From: an uncultured Clostridia bacterium
GTDB taxonomy: Bacteria > Bacillota > Clostridia > Oscillospirales > Ruminococcaceae
Direction: 5' to 3'
DNA: 64,000 bases
NCBI GenBank assembly: GCA_937906945.1
Contig: CALCUE010000006.1
Location: 1 to 64,000, forward strand
The notes beneath the pieces are model-generated. The model was given only the letters and a program-made list of their open reading frames with translations, did not search any database and was not told the DNA's origin. Of the stretch, positions 31,626-40,078 are shown in pieces. The position numbers and the translations under genes are program-made. Numbering within the stretch: position 1 is the stretch's first letter; each line of letters begins with the position of its first letter.

Positions 31626-31662
31626 AAAAGCCGGTCGCTTCAAAAAGCGACCGGCTTTTTTT
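31626..31662. terminator. Bidirectional terminator between the FakA-like and NUDIX genes
   Basis: AAAAGCCGGTCGCTT and AAGCGACCGGCTTTT arms around a short loop; serves both converging genes. Confidence 0.93.
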
Positions 31663-32110
31663 ATTTTATGGAAACTTTCCAGTTTCCGTCTTCCACGATA
31701 TACTGAAACTCCGAAAGCTCCGGCGAATTCATCACCCGCAAAAGCTCCTCAAAATCCGCGACGGTCCCGACTTCGGAAAGACGCTCATAAGGGATCCATT
31801 CCATCGTTCCCTCCTCCGAGGAAACCAGTTCGCCCTCATATTTCTCGGCTTTGAAGAGAAGCACGACGTACCGCCCGTTTTCAATGGGAAACTGCTTGAC
31901 GCCGACCAAACGCGGATCGTGAACGGTAAGGCCCGTTTCCTCCTTCATCTCCCGAAGAACGGCGTCCACAAAGGATTCGCCCGGCTCCACGTGTCCGCCG
32001 GGCAGCGTATAACCCTTCCAGTCCTTTTTGACCCGGTTCTGGAGCAAAAGCCGGTTTCCGTCCGTCAGAAGACAGAGGACCGTCAGTTCCACGTTTTCCG
32101 TCCGTCCCAA
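31661..32110 (-). CDS. NUDIX hydrolase
   Basis: A 149-residue Nudix protein, probably a nucleoside-triphosphate or 8-oxo-dGTP diphosphatase of the MutT type. The Nudix box is intact: GGHVEPGESF, then REMKEETGL with the metal-binding glutamates, at about residues 38-60. The start is a TTG at 32108-32110 with GGGGAG upstream. The substrate is not predictable. It may be read from the promoter of the FabD-like gene upstream, though a hairpin lies between them. Confidence 0.87.
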   Translation of the reverse strand: MGRTENVELTVLCLLTDGNRLLLQNRVKKDWKGYTLPGGHVEPGESFVDAVLREMKEETGLTVHDPRLVGVKQFPIENGRYVVLLFKAEKYEGELVSSEEGTMEWIPYERLSEVGTVADFEELLRVMNSPELSEFQYIVEDGNWKVSIK

Positions 32111-32132
32111 GGTTTTCTCCCCTCTCTTATGA

Positions 32133-32183
32133 AAAAGCCCGCCATGACGCTTTTTTTGAAAGTTGTCACCGCGGGCCGTTTTT
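32133..32183 (-). terminator. Terminator after the FabD-like gene
   Basis: GCCCGC/GCGGGC outer arms and ATGAC/GTCA inner pairs around a 16-base loop, with T-runs on both sides; it begins within the last codons of the gene. Confidence 0.7.
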
Positions 32184-33113
32184 TTATTCTTTGATCTTTT
32201 CGGCGATTTTTTTAAGGTCGTCCGGTGTCTCCGCCATAAAGGCGTTGTTTTCTCCGGCCACGTTTTTAACCGCGGTCAGAAGGTCCTTGTCCTTGCCGAG
32301 GATGACGAACGTTTCCAGACCGTCCTTAACGGCGGCGTCCAACGCCTCATAAAAACGGATGGCGTTGACCTGCTGTTTGGCAAAATAGTCGGAAGGAAGG
32401 ATCATATTATCGACCTTTTTGCCATATAACGTGGAATAGAGATCGACAGCCAGTTTTTCGTGTTTCAAGGGCCGCAAGGCGTCCTGCAGTTTGGCAACGT
32501 AGGGGAAGACCATCATGGAATGGAACGGCAGGGAATCCCGGAGCTTGGTGGGCTTGACCTTGTGTTTGGCAAGCTCGGTAAGAATGACTTTCAGTCCGTC
32601 CTCGTCGCCGATGATAACGGTCTGTTCCGGTGCCTCAACGGCGGTCATCTGAACGAAGCCGGTCATGCATTTATCGGAAGCGAGGCTTACGAATTCGTGT
32701 TTGACGTTCCGAAGCCGGTAGGTTCCGAGAAGACCCGCTCCGACGGCTTCCTTTCTCATGTCCCGATAGGCGCTCGCCGCCGTGACGCTGTCCTCGACGG
32801 AAAAAACGCCGCCGACCGCCATGGCGGTGATCTCACCGGCGCTGTAACCAATAAGAGCCTCCGGTGCCGGAAGAATCTCTTTAGCCGCTTCGGCCAAAGC
32901 CATTTCGTGCAGCATCTGCACCTGGAACGAGACCTCCGGGTCCGTCACTTCGGCGGATTTTCCCTTCATGGAAAGCTCCGCCACGTCGAAACCGAGCACC
33001 TCGGCCGCTTTCTGATAAAGTTCCCGGCAGGCGTCGGAATAGTCGCAGACTTCCTTGCCGATACCGGTATGGGTGCCGCCGTAACCGGGAAAAACAAACG
33101 CAATCTTTTTCAA
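32184..33113 (-). CDS. FabD-like acyltransferase with altered active-site residues
   Basis: A 309-residue malonyl/acyl transferase-fold protein. The nucleophile elbow is LIGYSAGE with Ser91, and the catalytic His198 is in LPFHSMM, both in the right place for FabD. Two normally conserved residues differ: the oxyanion-hole Gln of FPGQG is Tyr11 (FPGYGG), and the His before the serine (GHSLG) is Tyr90. An arginine-rich stretch (AYRDMRKEA) lies where the malonate-binding Arg is expected. The TTG at 33111-33113 is used, with GGAGGG seven bases upstream. It is divergent from acpP. Confidence 0.78.
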   Translation of the reverse strand: MKKIAFVFPGYGGTHTGIGKEVCDYSDACRELYQKAAEVLGFDVAELSMKGKSAEVTDPEVSFQVQMLHEMALAEAAKEILPAPEALIGYSAGEITAMAVGGVFSVEDSVTAASAYRDMRKEAVGAGLLGTYRLRNVKHEFVSLASDKCMTGFVQMTAVEAPEQTVIIGDEDGLKVILTELAKHKVKPTKLRDSLPFHSMMVFPYVAKLQDALRPLKHEKLAVDLYSTLYGKKVDNMILPSDYFAKQQVNAIRFYEALDAAVKDGLETFVILGKDKDLLTAVKNVAGENNAFMAETPDDLKKIAEKIKE

Positions 33114-33146
33114 GAGAAAACCCTCCGTTGTCACTGTGATGGTACT

Positions 33147-33175
33147 AATATACCACATTTTTATTCTGTTTTCAA
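33147..33175 (-). promoter_or_regulatory. Promoter of the FabD-like gene (TTGAAA-17-TATATT)
   Basis: -35 at 33170-33175 and -10 at 33147-33152 on the minus strand, back to back with the acpP promoter. Confidence 0.75.
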
Positions 33176-33216
33176 CGGAAACCGCCGGAAGAATAAAGAT
33201 ATTTTCAAAAAAAATA

Positions 33217-33245
33217 TTGACAATGAAACCGGTTTTGGGTATGCT
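33217..33245 (+). promoter_or_regulatory. acpP promoter (TTGACA-17-TATGCT)
   Basis: Perfect -35 at 33217-33222 and a fair -10 at 33240-33245, 55 bases upstream of acpP. Confidence 0.78.
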
Positions 33246-33300
33246 ATTTCTGTAAATATAAAGGGCATTCTGCCCTTCTATTATAGGAGGTTTTAGTTAC

Positions 33301-33528
33301 ATGGTATTTGAGAAAGTAAGAGAGATCCTCTGCGACCAACTGGATATCGCCGAAGAAGAAGTTACTTTGGAGTCCAACATCTTGGAAGATTTCGGCGCTG
33401 ATTCCCTGGATATCGTTGATTTCGTCATGTCCTTGGAAGAGGAATTCGACCGTGAGATCCCCGACGAGGATATCGAAGGCATCAAAACCGTCGGTGATGT
33501 AGTTTCCTACATTGAAAACGCTCTCTGA
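33301..33528 (+). CDS. acpP: Acyl carrier protein
   Basis: A 75-residue acidic protein with the phosphopantetheine attachment motif GADSLDIVD (Ser35), followed by FVMSLEEEFDREIPDED, the recognition helix that partner enzymes contact. It carries growing acyl chains in fatty-acid synthesis. The ATG follows TAGGAGG. It stands alone, divergent from a FabD-like gene and upstream of proS, rather than inside a fab cluster, so it could be a second or dedicated ACP. Confidence 0.94.
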   Translation: MVFEKVREILCDQLDIAEEEVTLESNILEDFGADSLDIVDFVMSLEEEFDREIPDEDIEGIKTVGDVVSYIENAL

Positions 33529-33553
33529 TTTTTTCAGAATGATGATTCAGAAA

Positions 33554-33582
33554 CTGGCGGAGCGGTCTGTTCCGCCTTTTCT
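33554..33582 (+). terminator. Terminator of acpP
   Basis: GGCGGA and TCCGCC arms around a nine-base loop, followed by TTTT; another small hairpin precedes it. Confidence 0.7.
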
Positions 33583-33604
33583 ATTGAAGTAAGGAGTCGA
33601 TAAA

Positions 33605-35041
33605 ATGGCAGACCAGAAAAAAATGGTTGAGGCGATCACCTCAATGGAAGACGATTTCGCGCAGTGGTACACCGACGTTGTAAAGAAAGCCGAACTGATC
33701 GACTATTCCGCCGTCCGTGGCTGCACCGTTTTCCGTCCCTATAGCTACGCGATCTGGGAAAATATCCAGAAAATCCTTGATACCAAATTCAAAGAGACCG
33801 GCCATGAAAACGTCTATATGCCGATGTTCATTCCCGAAAGCCTTCTCCAAAAGGAAAAAGACCATATCGAAGGTTTCGCTCCGGAAGTCGCCTGGGTGAC
33901 CATGGGCGGCGGTGAACAGCTTCAGGAAAAAATGTGCGTCCGTCCGACGTCCGAAACGTTGTTCTGCGACCACTATGCCCGCATCATCAAATCCTACCGT
34001 GACCTGCCGAAGCTCTATAACCAGTGGTGCAGCGTCGTCCGTTGGGAAAAGACCACCCGTCCGTTCCTCCGCACCATGGAATTTCTCTGGCAGGAAGGTC
34101 ACACCATGCATGAGACTGCCGAGGAAGCCATTGCCGAGACCGAGCGGATGCTGAACATCTACGCCGATTTCTGCGAACAGAACCTTGCCATTCCGGTCGT
34201 CCGCGGCCAGAAGACCGATAAAGAAAAATTCGCCGGCGCCGAGGCTACCTATACCATCGAGGCTTTGATGCACGACGGCAAGGCTCTCCAGTCCGGTACG
34301 TCCCACTTCTTCGGCGACGGCTTCGCCAAAGCCTTTGACGTCCAGTTCACCGGCCGTGACAACCAGCTCCATACCCCGTTCGAGACTTCCTGGGGTGTCA
34401 CCACCCGTCTCATCGGCGCCGTCATTATGACCCACGGCGATAACAACGGTCTTGTTCTGCCGCCGGATATCGCCCCGATCCAGGTTGTCATCGTTCCCGC
34501 CGCCCAGCATAAAGAGGGCGTTCTGGAAGCCGCCAACGCCGTCAAGGAGCGTTTGCAGAAGTTCTGCCGCGTCAAACTGGACGACAGTGACAACTCCCCC
34601 GGCTGGAAATTCGCCGAGTACGAGATGAAGGGCGTTCCGGTCCGTCTGGAGATCGGTCCCCGCGATATCGCCGCCAACCAGTGCGTCCTCGTTCGCCGTG
34701 ACAACCGCGAAAAATATTTCGTTTCCCTCGACGAGCTCGAGACCAAAATTCCGGAAGTCCTCAAAATGGTCCGCGACGGTCTTTACCAATCCGCCCTTGA
34801 AAACCGCGAGCGCCGCACTTTCGTCGCCCACAACCTCGACGAGTTCGTCGAGCTTGCCAACACCCAGAGCGGATTTATCAAATCCATGTGGTGCGGCGAC
34901 CAGGCCTGCGAAGAAAAGCTCAAAGAAGTGGCCGGCGTCACTTCCCGCTGCATTCCTTTCGCGCAGGAGCATCTGGACGATTGCTGCCCTGTCTGCGGCA
35001 AACCGGCCACCAAGATGGTCTATTGGGGCAAAGCCTACTGA
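33605..35041 (+). CDS. proS: Prolyl-tRNA synthetase, eukaryote/archaeal type
   Basis: A 478-residue class II synthetase of the short ProS3 form without the editing insertion of the usual bacterial enzyme. Motif 2 is seen in TRPFLRTMEFLWQEGHTMH, anticodon-binding sequences lie after residue 285, and the C-terminal zinc-like domain has CIPFAQEHLDDCCPVCGKPA and ends in KAY. This type occurs in many Clostridia and in archaea and eukaryotes. The ATG at 33605 has TAAGGAGTC upstream. A bidirectional terminator follows. Confidence 0.95.
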   Translation: MADQKKMVEAITSMEDDFAQWYTDVVKKAELIDYSAVRGCTVFRPYSYAIWENIQKILDTKFKETGHENVYMPMFIPESLLQKEKDHIEGFAPEVAWVTMGGGEQLQEKMCVRPTSETLFCDHYARIIKSYRDLPKLYNQWCSVVRWEKTTRPFLRTMEFLWQEGHTMHETAEEAIAETERMLNIYADFCEQNLAIPVVRGQKTDKEKFAGAEATYTIEALMHDGKALQSGTSHFFGDGFAKAFDVQFTGRDNQLHTPFETSWGVTTRLIGAVIMTHGDNNGLVLPPDIAPIQVVIVPAAQHKEGVLEAANAVKERLQKFCRVKLDDSDNSPGWKFAEYEMKGVPVRLEIGPRDIAANQCVLVRRDNREKYFVSLDELETKIPEVLKMVRDGLYQSALENRERRTFVAHNLDEFVELANTQSGFIKSMWCGDQACEEKLKEVAGVTSRCIPFAQEHLDDCCPVCGKPATKMVYWGKAY

Positions 35042-35054
35042 TAAAAGCGTACAT

Positions 35055-35087
35055 AAAAAGCCGACGGAAAATTCCGTCGGCTTTTTC
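35055..35087. terminator. Terminator after proS
   Basis: AAAAAGCCGACGGAA and TTCCGTCGGCTTTTT arms; it abuts the left copy of the rarA 3'-end repeat. Confidence 0.92.
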
Positions 35088-35089
35088 TT

Positions 35090-35135
35090 TTTATTCCTCC
35101 GCTTCGGCCAGAAGCTTTTCCCGATAGGCTTTCGC
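35090..35135. repeat. Direct repeat, left copy (remnant of the rarA 3' end)
   Basis: The first 38 bases are identical to 36363-36400, then one mismatch and seven more matches. Translated on the minus strand it encodes AYREKLLAEAEE and a stop, nearly the last residues of RarA (VYREKLLAEAEE). It marks the left edge of a one-gene insertion. Confidence 0.92.
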
Positions 35136-35139
35136 TGTA

Positions 35140-36309
35140 TTAATGAGAAAAGAGAATCGTCATAGGCTCTTGCGTCGTCGTGTTCCCCGATGAATCATAA
35201 ATGAATGATTTCAATATGACAAAACGCTCCGTCATTCCTACGACAAACGGATGGGTTTTTCCGTCGTTTATTTCAAAGATTTTATTCTGATGGCTTTCCA
35301 TATCCTCAATATCACACAAATACAAGCTCATTCCGAAATTGTCATCATTATATTCAGAAACAAAGATTTTTTCTTTATTGTAGCAGAAATTATCTTTATG
35401 GCTTCCGGAAAATTCAACAGGGAAGGTAAACCAGCTTCCGTCGCTCAAATCAGCGACTTTATCCCATATCCTTACATGGATTCCGTCTTTGGAATACTCA
35501 GGAAAGACGTCCTCCGGAATATCATAGGCTATTTCAAAGCGATCCGATCCTCTGTCGTATAATGCTAACAACTGAACTTGAAAATCAGCAGTTCTTACCA
35601 TGACGGCTATTTTTGTATCGCCGCATACAAACCTCGGCTGATAAAAAATAAAATTTTCTTTTCCGTAATCGGCGGTATTATCATCAAAAAGTCGTTCCAA
35701 CACGTTCAGAACTTCTTTTTGTATTCTGCCGTTATCAAGCAAGAGTCTGCTTTCTTCGGAATCGAAATTCATGATTCTGATTCCATTATCAGACCTCCAG
35801 ATAAAAGATTCCCCGTTAAAATCATATTCCCGCATGTATTGATACTTTGAAACATCTTGATATACAATGTCGGGAAGCGGCTCTATGTAAAAAGAATTTT
35901 TCAAAGAACTATCAAAGTACAGAATATTTCTTAAAGACAAAACAGCAAAATCATAGCCCTCATGCTGATTGGTTCTTATAAGGTTGGCGGCATAATCCTC
36001 ATCAAGATAGGGATCGTAGTTTTCTGTTCCTGCAACTCCTCCGACTATCGCGTCCAGCGTTTGAACGGTGCCATCCTTATGTAATATGATCAGTCGACCG
36101 TTGACTTCCAAAAAGTCCAAAGGGTATTCCGCTGACGGGATTGTAAAAAGCTCATAAGTAACATTCTGCCCCTCTTCCGGCTCCATTTGTGTGTCGGAAA
36201 TTTCCGGTATTTCTCCCGGCTCTTTGACTTCATTTTTCACCCGGTCGCAGGAAGTCAACCCAAAAATGAGCGCCATAATAAGTAGCATCGCAAAAAAATG
36301 TTTTTTCAT
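35140..36309 (-). CDS. AT-rich lipoprotein of unknown function
   Basis: A 389-residue lipoprotein: signal peptide MKKHFFAMLLIMALIFGLTSC with lipidated Cys21, a Glu/Pro-rich spacer (~25-50), then a domain of repeated beta strands (LDFLEVNGRLIILHKDGTVQ, YDFAVLSLRNILYF, FEIAYDIPEDVF) that suggests a beta-propeller. I do not recognise the family. Base composition is visibly more AT-rich than every neighbour. The gene lies between two copies of the rarA 3' end, pointing to acquisition by insertion. ATG at 36307-36309 after GGGGGAAAATAAG. Confidence 0.78.
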   Translation of the reverse strand: MKKHFFAMLLIMALIFGLTSCDRVKNEVKEPGEIPEISDTQMEPEEGQNVTYELFTIPSAEYPLDFLEVNGRLIILHKDGTVQTLDAIVGGVAGTENYDPYLDEDYAANLIRTNQHEGYDFAVLSLRNILYFDSSLKNSFYIEPLPDIVYQDVSKYQYMREYDFNGESFIWRSDNGIRIMNFDSEESRLLLDNGRIQKEVLNVLERLFDDNTADYGKENFIFYQPRFVCGDTKIAVMVRTADFQVQLLALYDRGSDRFEIAYDIPEDVFPEYSKDGIHVRIWDKVADLSDGSWFTFPVEFSGSHKDNFCYNKEKIFVSEYNDDNFGMSLYLCDIEDMESHQNKIFEINDGKTHPFVVGMTERFVILKSFIYDSSGNTTTQEPMTILFSH

Positions 36310-36330
36310 CTTATTTTCCCCCTATTTTGT

Positions 36331-36362
36331 AAAAAAGGAGCCGCCGAAGGTGGATCCTTTTC
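36331..36362 (-). terminator. Terminator between rarA and the lipoprotein gene
   Basis: AAAAGGA and TCCTTTT outer arms with CC/GG inner pairs; it sits immediately after the rarA stop, inside the inserted segment. Confidence 0.65.
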
Positions 36363-36408
36363 TTTATTCCTCCGCTTCGGCCAGAAGCTTTTCCCGATAG
36401 ACTTTCGC
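36363..36408. repeat. Direct repeat, right copy (3' end of rarA)
   Basis: The intact copy of the repeat at 35090-35135; here it is the last ~14 codons and stop of rarA. Confidence 0.92.
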
Positions 36409-37656
36409 CGCCTGCTCGGTTTTGTTGTCGCCGAACTGATAATAGACCCGGTCTTTCAGGTTGTCCGGCAGATACTGCTGCTTCACGTAATGGTTGCGAT
36501 AATTGTGCGCGTATTTATATTTGAGCGGCTTGTGCCCGTCCGCCGATTTCGGCGGATTGTTGATGAGGTTTTCCGGCACGCTTCCGGAAAGACCGTTCCG
36601 TACGTCCTCCAACGCCGCCGAAATCGCCGCAACGCCGCTGTTGGATTTCGGCGCGGTGCAAAGCAGAATAACGGCGTCCGCCAAAGGCAGCTCCGCTTCC
36701 GGAAGTCCCAGCTGCAAGGCCGTATCCACACAGGCCTTGACGATGGGAATGGCCTGCGGATAGGCAAGTCCCACGTCCTCGCAGGCAATGGCTAAAAGCC
36801 GCCGGCAGGGGGAGATAATATCGCCGGCGTCGATGAACCGGGCCAGATAGTGAAGCGCCGCGTTTTCATCGGAGCCCCGGACCGATTTATGGAAAGCCGA
36901 AAGAATCTCGTAATGGTCGTCACCGTCTTTGTCATAGCGGTTGGCGCTTCGCTGCGCGGCGATCTCCACGTCCTCCATGGAAATCACGTGATGACCTTCG
37001 CCGTCGATCCGGGAAGCAAGCCAGCAAAGCTCCAAAGCGTTGAGCGCCTTTCTTGCGTCTCCGGAACAGTTCCAGGCGATATGGTGGAGTACGCCGTCCT
37101 CTAAAATGATCTCGGAATTTTCGTCGTGCTCAAGCCGTTCCACGGCGTGCTCAAGAGCCTTTTCAATGTCTTCCGGCTCGATGGGCTTGAACTCAAACAC
37201 CGTGCTCCGGCTCAAAATGGCGTTATAAACGTAAAAATAGGGGTTCTCCGTCGTCGAGGCGATGAGCGTCACCCGTCCGTCCTCGATGAATTCAAGCAGC
37301 GTCTGCTGCTGTTTTTTATTGAGGTACTGAATTTCGTCCAGATAGAGCAGAATACCGCCGGCTCCCTCCAGCCCCGCCGTTTCGGAAATGACCTCTTTGA
37401 TGTCCGCCGTTGAGCACGACGTTCCGTTGAGGTGACAAAGCTTTTTTCCGGCTTTTTTCGCCAGAATGCGGGCCACGGTGGTTTTTCCGGTGCCGGAAGG
37501 TCCGAAAAAGATCAGATTGGGGATGACGCCGGAATCGGCGATGCGCCGAAGAAGCTTTCCTTCGGCTAAAATGTGCTTCTGTCCGCAAACTTCGGAAAGT
37601 TCCATCGGACGAAGACGGTCGGCAAGCGGCGCGGACAAAAGATCATCTCTTTTCAA
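36364..37656 (-). CDS. rarA: Replication-associated recombination protein RarA (MgsA)
   Basis: A 430-residue AAA+ ATPase related to clamp loaders that acts at stalled replication forks. Walker A is FFGPSGTGKTTVARIL (~50-65), Walker B LLYLDEIQYLN, sensor 1 ASTTENPYF, and the C-terminal tetramerisation region has PKSNSGVAAISAALEDVRNG and KYAHNYRNHYV. Starts are uncertain: the first TTG (37654-37656) lacks a good ribosome binding site, and a second TTG six codons in is better placed. It follows glyA by 12 bases. Its 3' end is duplicated 1.27 kb away. Confidence 0.93.
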   Translation of the reverse strand: MKRDDLLSAPLADRLRPMELSEVCGQKHILAEGKLLRRIADSGVIPNLIFFGPSGTGKTTVARILAKKAGKKLCHLNGTSCSTADIKEVISETAGLEGAGGILLYLDEIQYLNKKQQQTLLEFIEDGRVTLIASTTENPYFYVYNAILSRSTVFEFKPIEPEDIEKALEHAVERLEHDENSEIILEDGVLHHIAWNCSGDARKALNALELCWLASRIDGEGHHVISMEDVEIAAQRSANRYDKDGDDHYEILSAFHKSVRGSDENAALHYLARFIDAGDIISPCRRLLAIACEDVGLAYPQAIPIVKACVDTALQLGLPEAELPLADAVILLCTAPKSNSGVAAISAALEDVRNGLSGSVPENLINNPPKSADGHKPLKYKYAHNYRNHYVKQQYLPDNLKDRVYYQFGDNKTEQAAKVYREKLLAEAEE

Positions 37657-37668
37657 ACAAAAATCGGT

Positions 37669-38922
37669 TTATTCGTAAAGCGGGAACCGCTCGCAAAGGG
37701 CGGCCACTTCGTTTCTCACATAATCGGCGCTGTTTTCATAGTCGAAGACCACTTTGGCGATCAGTTCGCCGATTTTCTTCATTTCTTCCTCCCTGAAGCC
37801 TCTGGTGGTCGCCGCCGGTGTTCCAAGACGAACGCCGCTGGTGACAAAAGGCGACTGGGGATCGCCGGGGATCATGTTCTTGTTGGCGGTGATATGCACT
37901 TCGTCCAACCGTTTTTCCAGATCCCGACCGGTGACGCCGGTATCCCGAAGGTCCAGCATCATGAGGTGGTTGTCCGTACCGTCGGAAACCAGTTTCAGGC
38001 CGTTCGCTTTGAGCGATTCGGCCAAAGCCGCCGCGTTTTTGATGATCTGTTTCTGATACTCCTTAAATTCGGGACGAAGCGCTTCGCCGAAGCAGACGGC
38101 TTTCGCCGCGATGATATGCTCCAAAGGACCGCCCTGCGTTCCGGGGAAAATGGCTTTATCAATGGCTTTCGCCAGGTTTTCTTTGCAAAGGATCAACCCG
38201 CCGCGGGGACCGCGAAGGGTTTTATGGGTGGTGGTGGTCACAACGTCGGCATAGGGCACCGGGGATTCATGCTCTCCGGCGGCGACGAGACCCGCGATAT
38301 GGGCCATATCGACCATAAGGTAAGCGCCGACTTCGTCGGCGATGGCACGGAATTTTTTGAAATCAATGGCTCTCGGATAGGCGGAAGCGCCGGCCACGAT
38401 GATCTTCGGCTTGCACTCCAAGGCGATCTCCCGCACCTTGTCGTAATCAATGCGTCCCGTCTCCGGATCGACGCCGTAGGAAACGAAATGATAGGATTTT
38501 CCCGAATAGTTGACCGGGCTTCCGTGGGTCAGATGACCGCCCTCCGCCAGATTCATGCCGAGAATGGTGTCGCCGTATTCCGCCAACGCGAAATAGGCCG
38601 CTAAATTCGCCTGCGCGCCGGAATGGGGCTGTACGTTGGCGTGATCGGCGCCGAAAAGCTGACAGGCACGATCCCTCGCCATGTTTTCGACCTCATCGAC
38701 GAACTGGCAGCCGCCGTAATAGCGGTGATCCGGATAGCCTTCGGCGTATTTATTCGTCAGAACCGAACCCATGGCGGCCAGAACCGCCGGGGAAACAAAG
38801 TTTTCCGAAGCGATCAGCTCAATATTCCCTCTCTGCCGGAAAAGCTCCTTTTCCATGGAAAGTCCCAGTTCCGGGTCCTGCTCTTTTATATAATCAATAC
38901 TGCGTGGAAAATCCTGATACAT
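37669..38922 (-). CDS. glyA: Serine hydroxymethyltransferase
   Basis: A 417-residue PLP enzyme interconverting serine and glycine with transfer of a one-carbon unit to tetrahydrofolate. ELIASENFVS (~35-44), the PLP-lysine motif TTTTHKTLRGPRGG (~225-238) and NMIPGDPQSPFVTSGVRLGT near 350 are all present, and the length is standard. ATG at 38920-38922 after AAGGGAG. It has its own promoter and precedes rarA. Confidence 0.97.
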   Translation of the reverse strand: MYQDFPRSIDYIKEQDPELGLSMEKELFRQRGNIELIASENFVSPAVLAAMGSVLTNKYAEGYPDHRYYGGCQFVDEVENMARDRACQLFGADHANVQPHSGAQANLAAYFALAEYGDTILGMNLAEGGHLTHGSPVNYSGKSYHFVSYGVDPETGRIDYDKVREIALECKPKIIVAGASAYPRAIDFKKFRAIADEVGAYLMVDMAHIAGLVAAGEHESPVPYADVVTTTTHKTLRGPRGGLILCKENLAKAIDKAIFPGTQGGPLEHIIAAKAVCFGEALRPEFKEYQKQIIKNAAALAESLKANGLKLVSDGTDNHLMMLDLRDTGVTGRDLEKRLDEVHITANKNMIPGDPQSPFVTSGVRLGTPAATTRGFREEEMKKIGELIAKVVFDYENSADYVRNEVAALCERFPLYE

Positions 38923-38958
38923 ATTTTTCTCCCTTTCATTCCCTTTTTATCCATTGTT

Positions 38959-38987
38959 ATTATAAAAGAAAACACGAAAAAGTGCAA
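38959..38987 (-). promoter_or_regulatory. glyA promoter (TTGCAC-17-TATAAT)
   Basis: -35 at 38982-38987, perfect -10 at 38959-38964, 37 bases from the start codon. Confidence 0.82.
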
Positions 38988-39102
38988 GGCCTGTCCCTTT
39001 CGAAAATAAAAAATAAAATTTTTTCAATTTTCTCTATTGCCTTTTCCAAAAATATGTTATACTTATAGAAAATGTTGGCACGGGAAAGGATTCCAGGGAC
39101 TT

Positions 39103-40032
39103 ATGAATTACGTTTTTATTATCAATCCGGTCGCCGGAAAAGGCGGCCAGCAGGACGAAATCGCCAAGTTCATTCGTGGCTTTTTCGCTGATCGGACGGA
39201 AGATACCATCCGTGTCTATCTGACCCAGAGTCCCGGCGACGCCACCCGTTTCGGCAAGGAATGCCCTCTGCCCGAAGGCGAAGAGACCTGTTTTGTCGCC
39301 TGTGGCGGCGACGGTACCTTTTATGAAGTCGTCAACGGCGCTTTTGGCCGTCCCAACGTCAGCTTTGCCATCTATCCCTGTGGGTCCGGCAACGATTTTA
39401 TCAAAAGTGTCGGCGGCAAAAAAAGCGACTATCTGAATCTTCAGCGCCTGGTCGATGGAAAAAACAAAATTTTCGACGCCATTCGTGTCGGCGATTATAT
39501 CTGCTCCAATGTTTGTAATATCGGCATCGACTCCGTCATCTGTGACAAAATGAACAACTATAAAAAGATCCCCGGTATCTCCGGACCCATGGCCTATAAC
39601 CTTTCTACCGCTGTCACCATTGCCTCCCATGCCGTTTCCGGCATCGGATTCCCGATCAAAATCCAGTTTGACAACGGCGAAGTGCTGGAAAACCGCTATA
39701 TGCTCTCCGTTTTCGGAAACGGAAAAGTCTATGGCGGCGGCTATTACCCGGTGCCGGACGCCACCATGGACGACGGTCTCATCGACTTCTGCGCCGTTTC
39801 CGAAGCCAGCATTTTTAAAATCGGCAAACTCATCGGCACTTATAAAGCCGGAAACCATGTCGGGAACCCCGCATTCGACGGCCTTTTGGAAATGCGCCGC
39901 TGCAAATCCGCCGTGGTTGACAGTTCTGAAGACCTCACCGTCTGCGTCGATGGCGAGATTTTTAAGAGCAACCATATCGAAATCGAAATGCTCCCCGCGA
40001 CGCTTCCCTTCCGTGTGCCGGATTTTGAATAA
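39103..40032 (+). CDS. Diacylglycerol-kinase family lipid kinase
   Basis: A 309-residue DagK-catalytic-domain protein. It opens MNYVFIINPVAGKGGQQDEI, has the nucleotide-binding CGGDGTFYEVVNG (~64-76) and YPCGSGNDFIKS (~93-104), and the downstream domain with FGNGKVYGGGYYPVPDA. Family members phosphorylate diacylglycerol or other lipids at the membrane. The ATG at 39103 is chosen rather than one 22 codons earlier, which lies inside the promoter region. Substrate is not determined. Confidence 0.9.
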   Translation: MNYVFIINPVAGKGGQQDEIAKFIRGFFADRTEDTIRVYLTQSPGDATRFGKECPLPEGEETCFVACGGDGTFYEVVNGAFGRPNVSFAIYPCGSGNDFIKSVGGKKSDYLNLQRLVDGKNKIFDAIRVGDYICSNVCNIGIDSVICDKMNNYKKIPGISGPMAYNLSTAVTIASHAVSGIGFPIKIQFDNGEVLENRYMLSVFGNGKVYGGGYYPVPDATMDDGLIDFCAVSEASIFKIGKLIGTYKAGNHVGNPAFDGLLEMRRCKSAVVDSSEDLTVCVDGEIFKSNHIEIEMLPATLPFRVPDFE

Positions 40033-40035
40033 ACA

Positions 40036-40067
40036 AAAGGCCTTTGCCGGTGGCAAAGGCCTTTTTC
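40036..40067. terminator. Bidirectional terminator between the lipid kinase and thioredoxin genes
   Basis: AAAAGGCCTTTGCC and GGCAAAGGCCTTTTT arms around a short loop. Confidence 0.93.
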
Positions 40068-40078
40068 TTTTTACGAAA

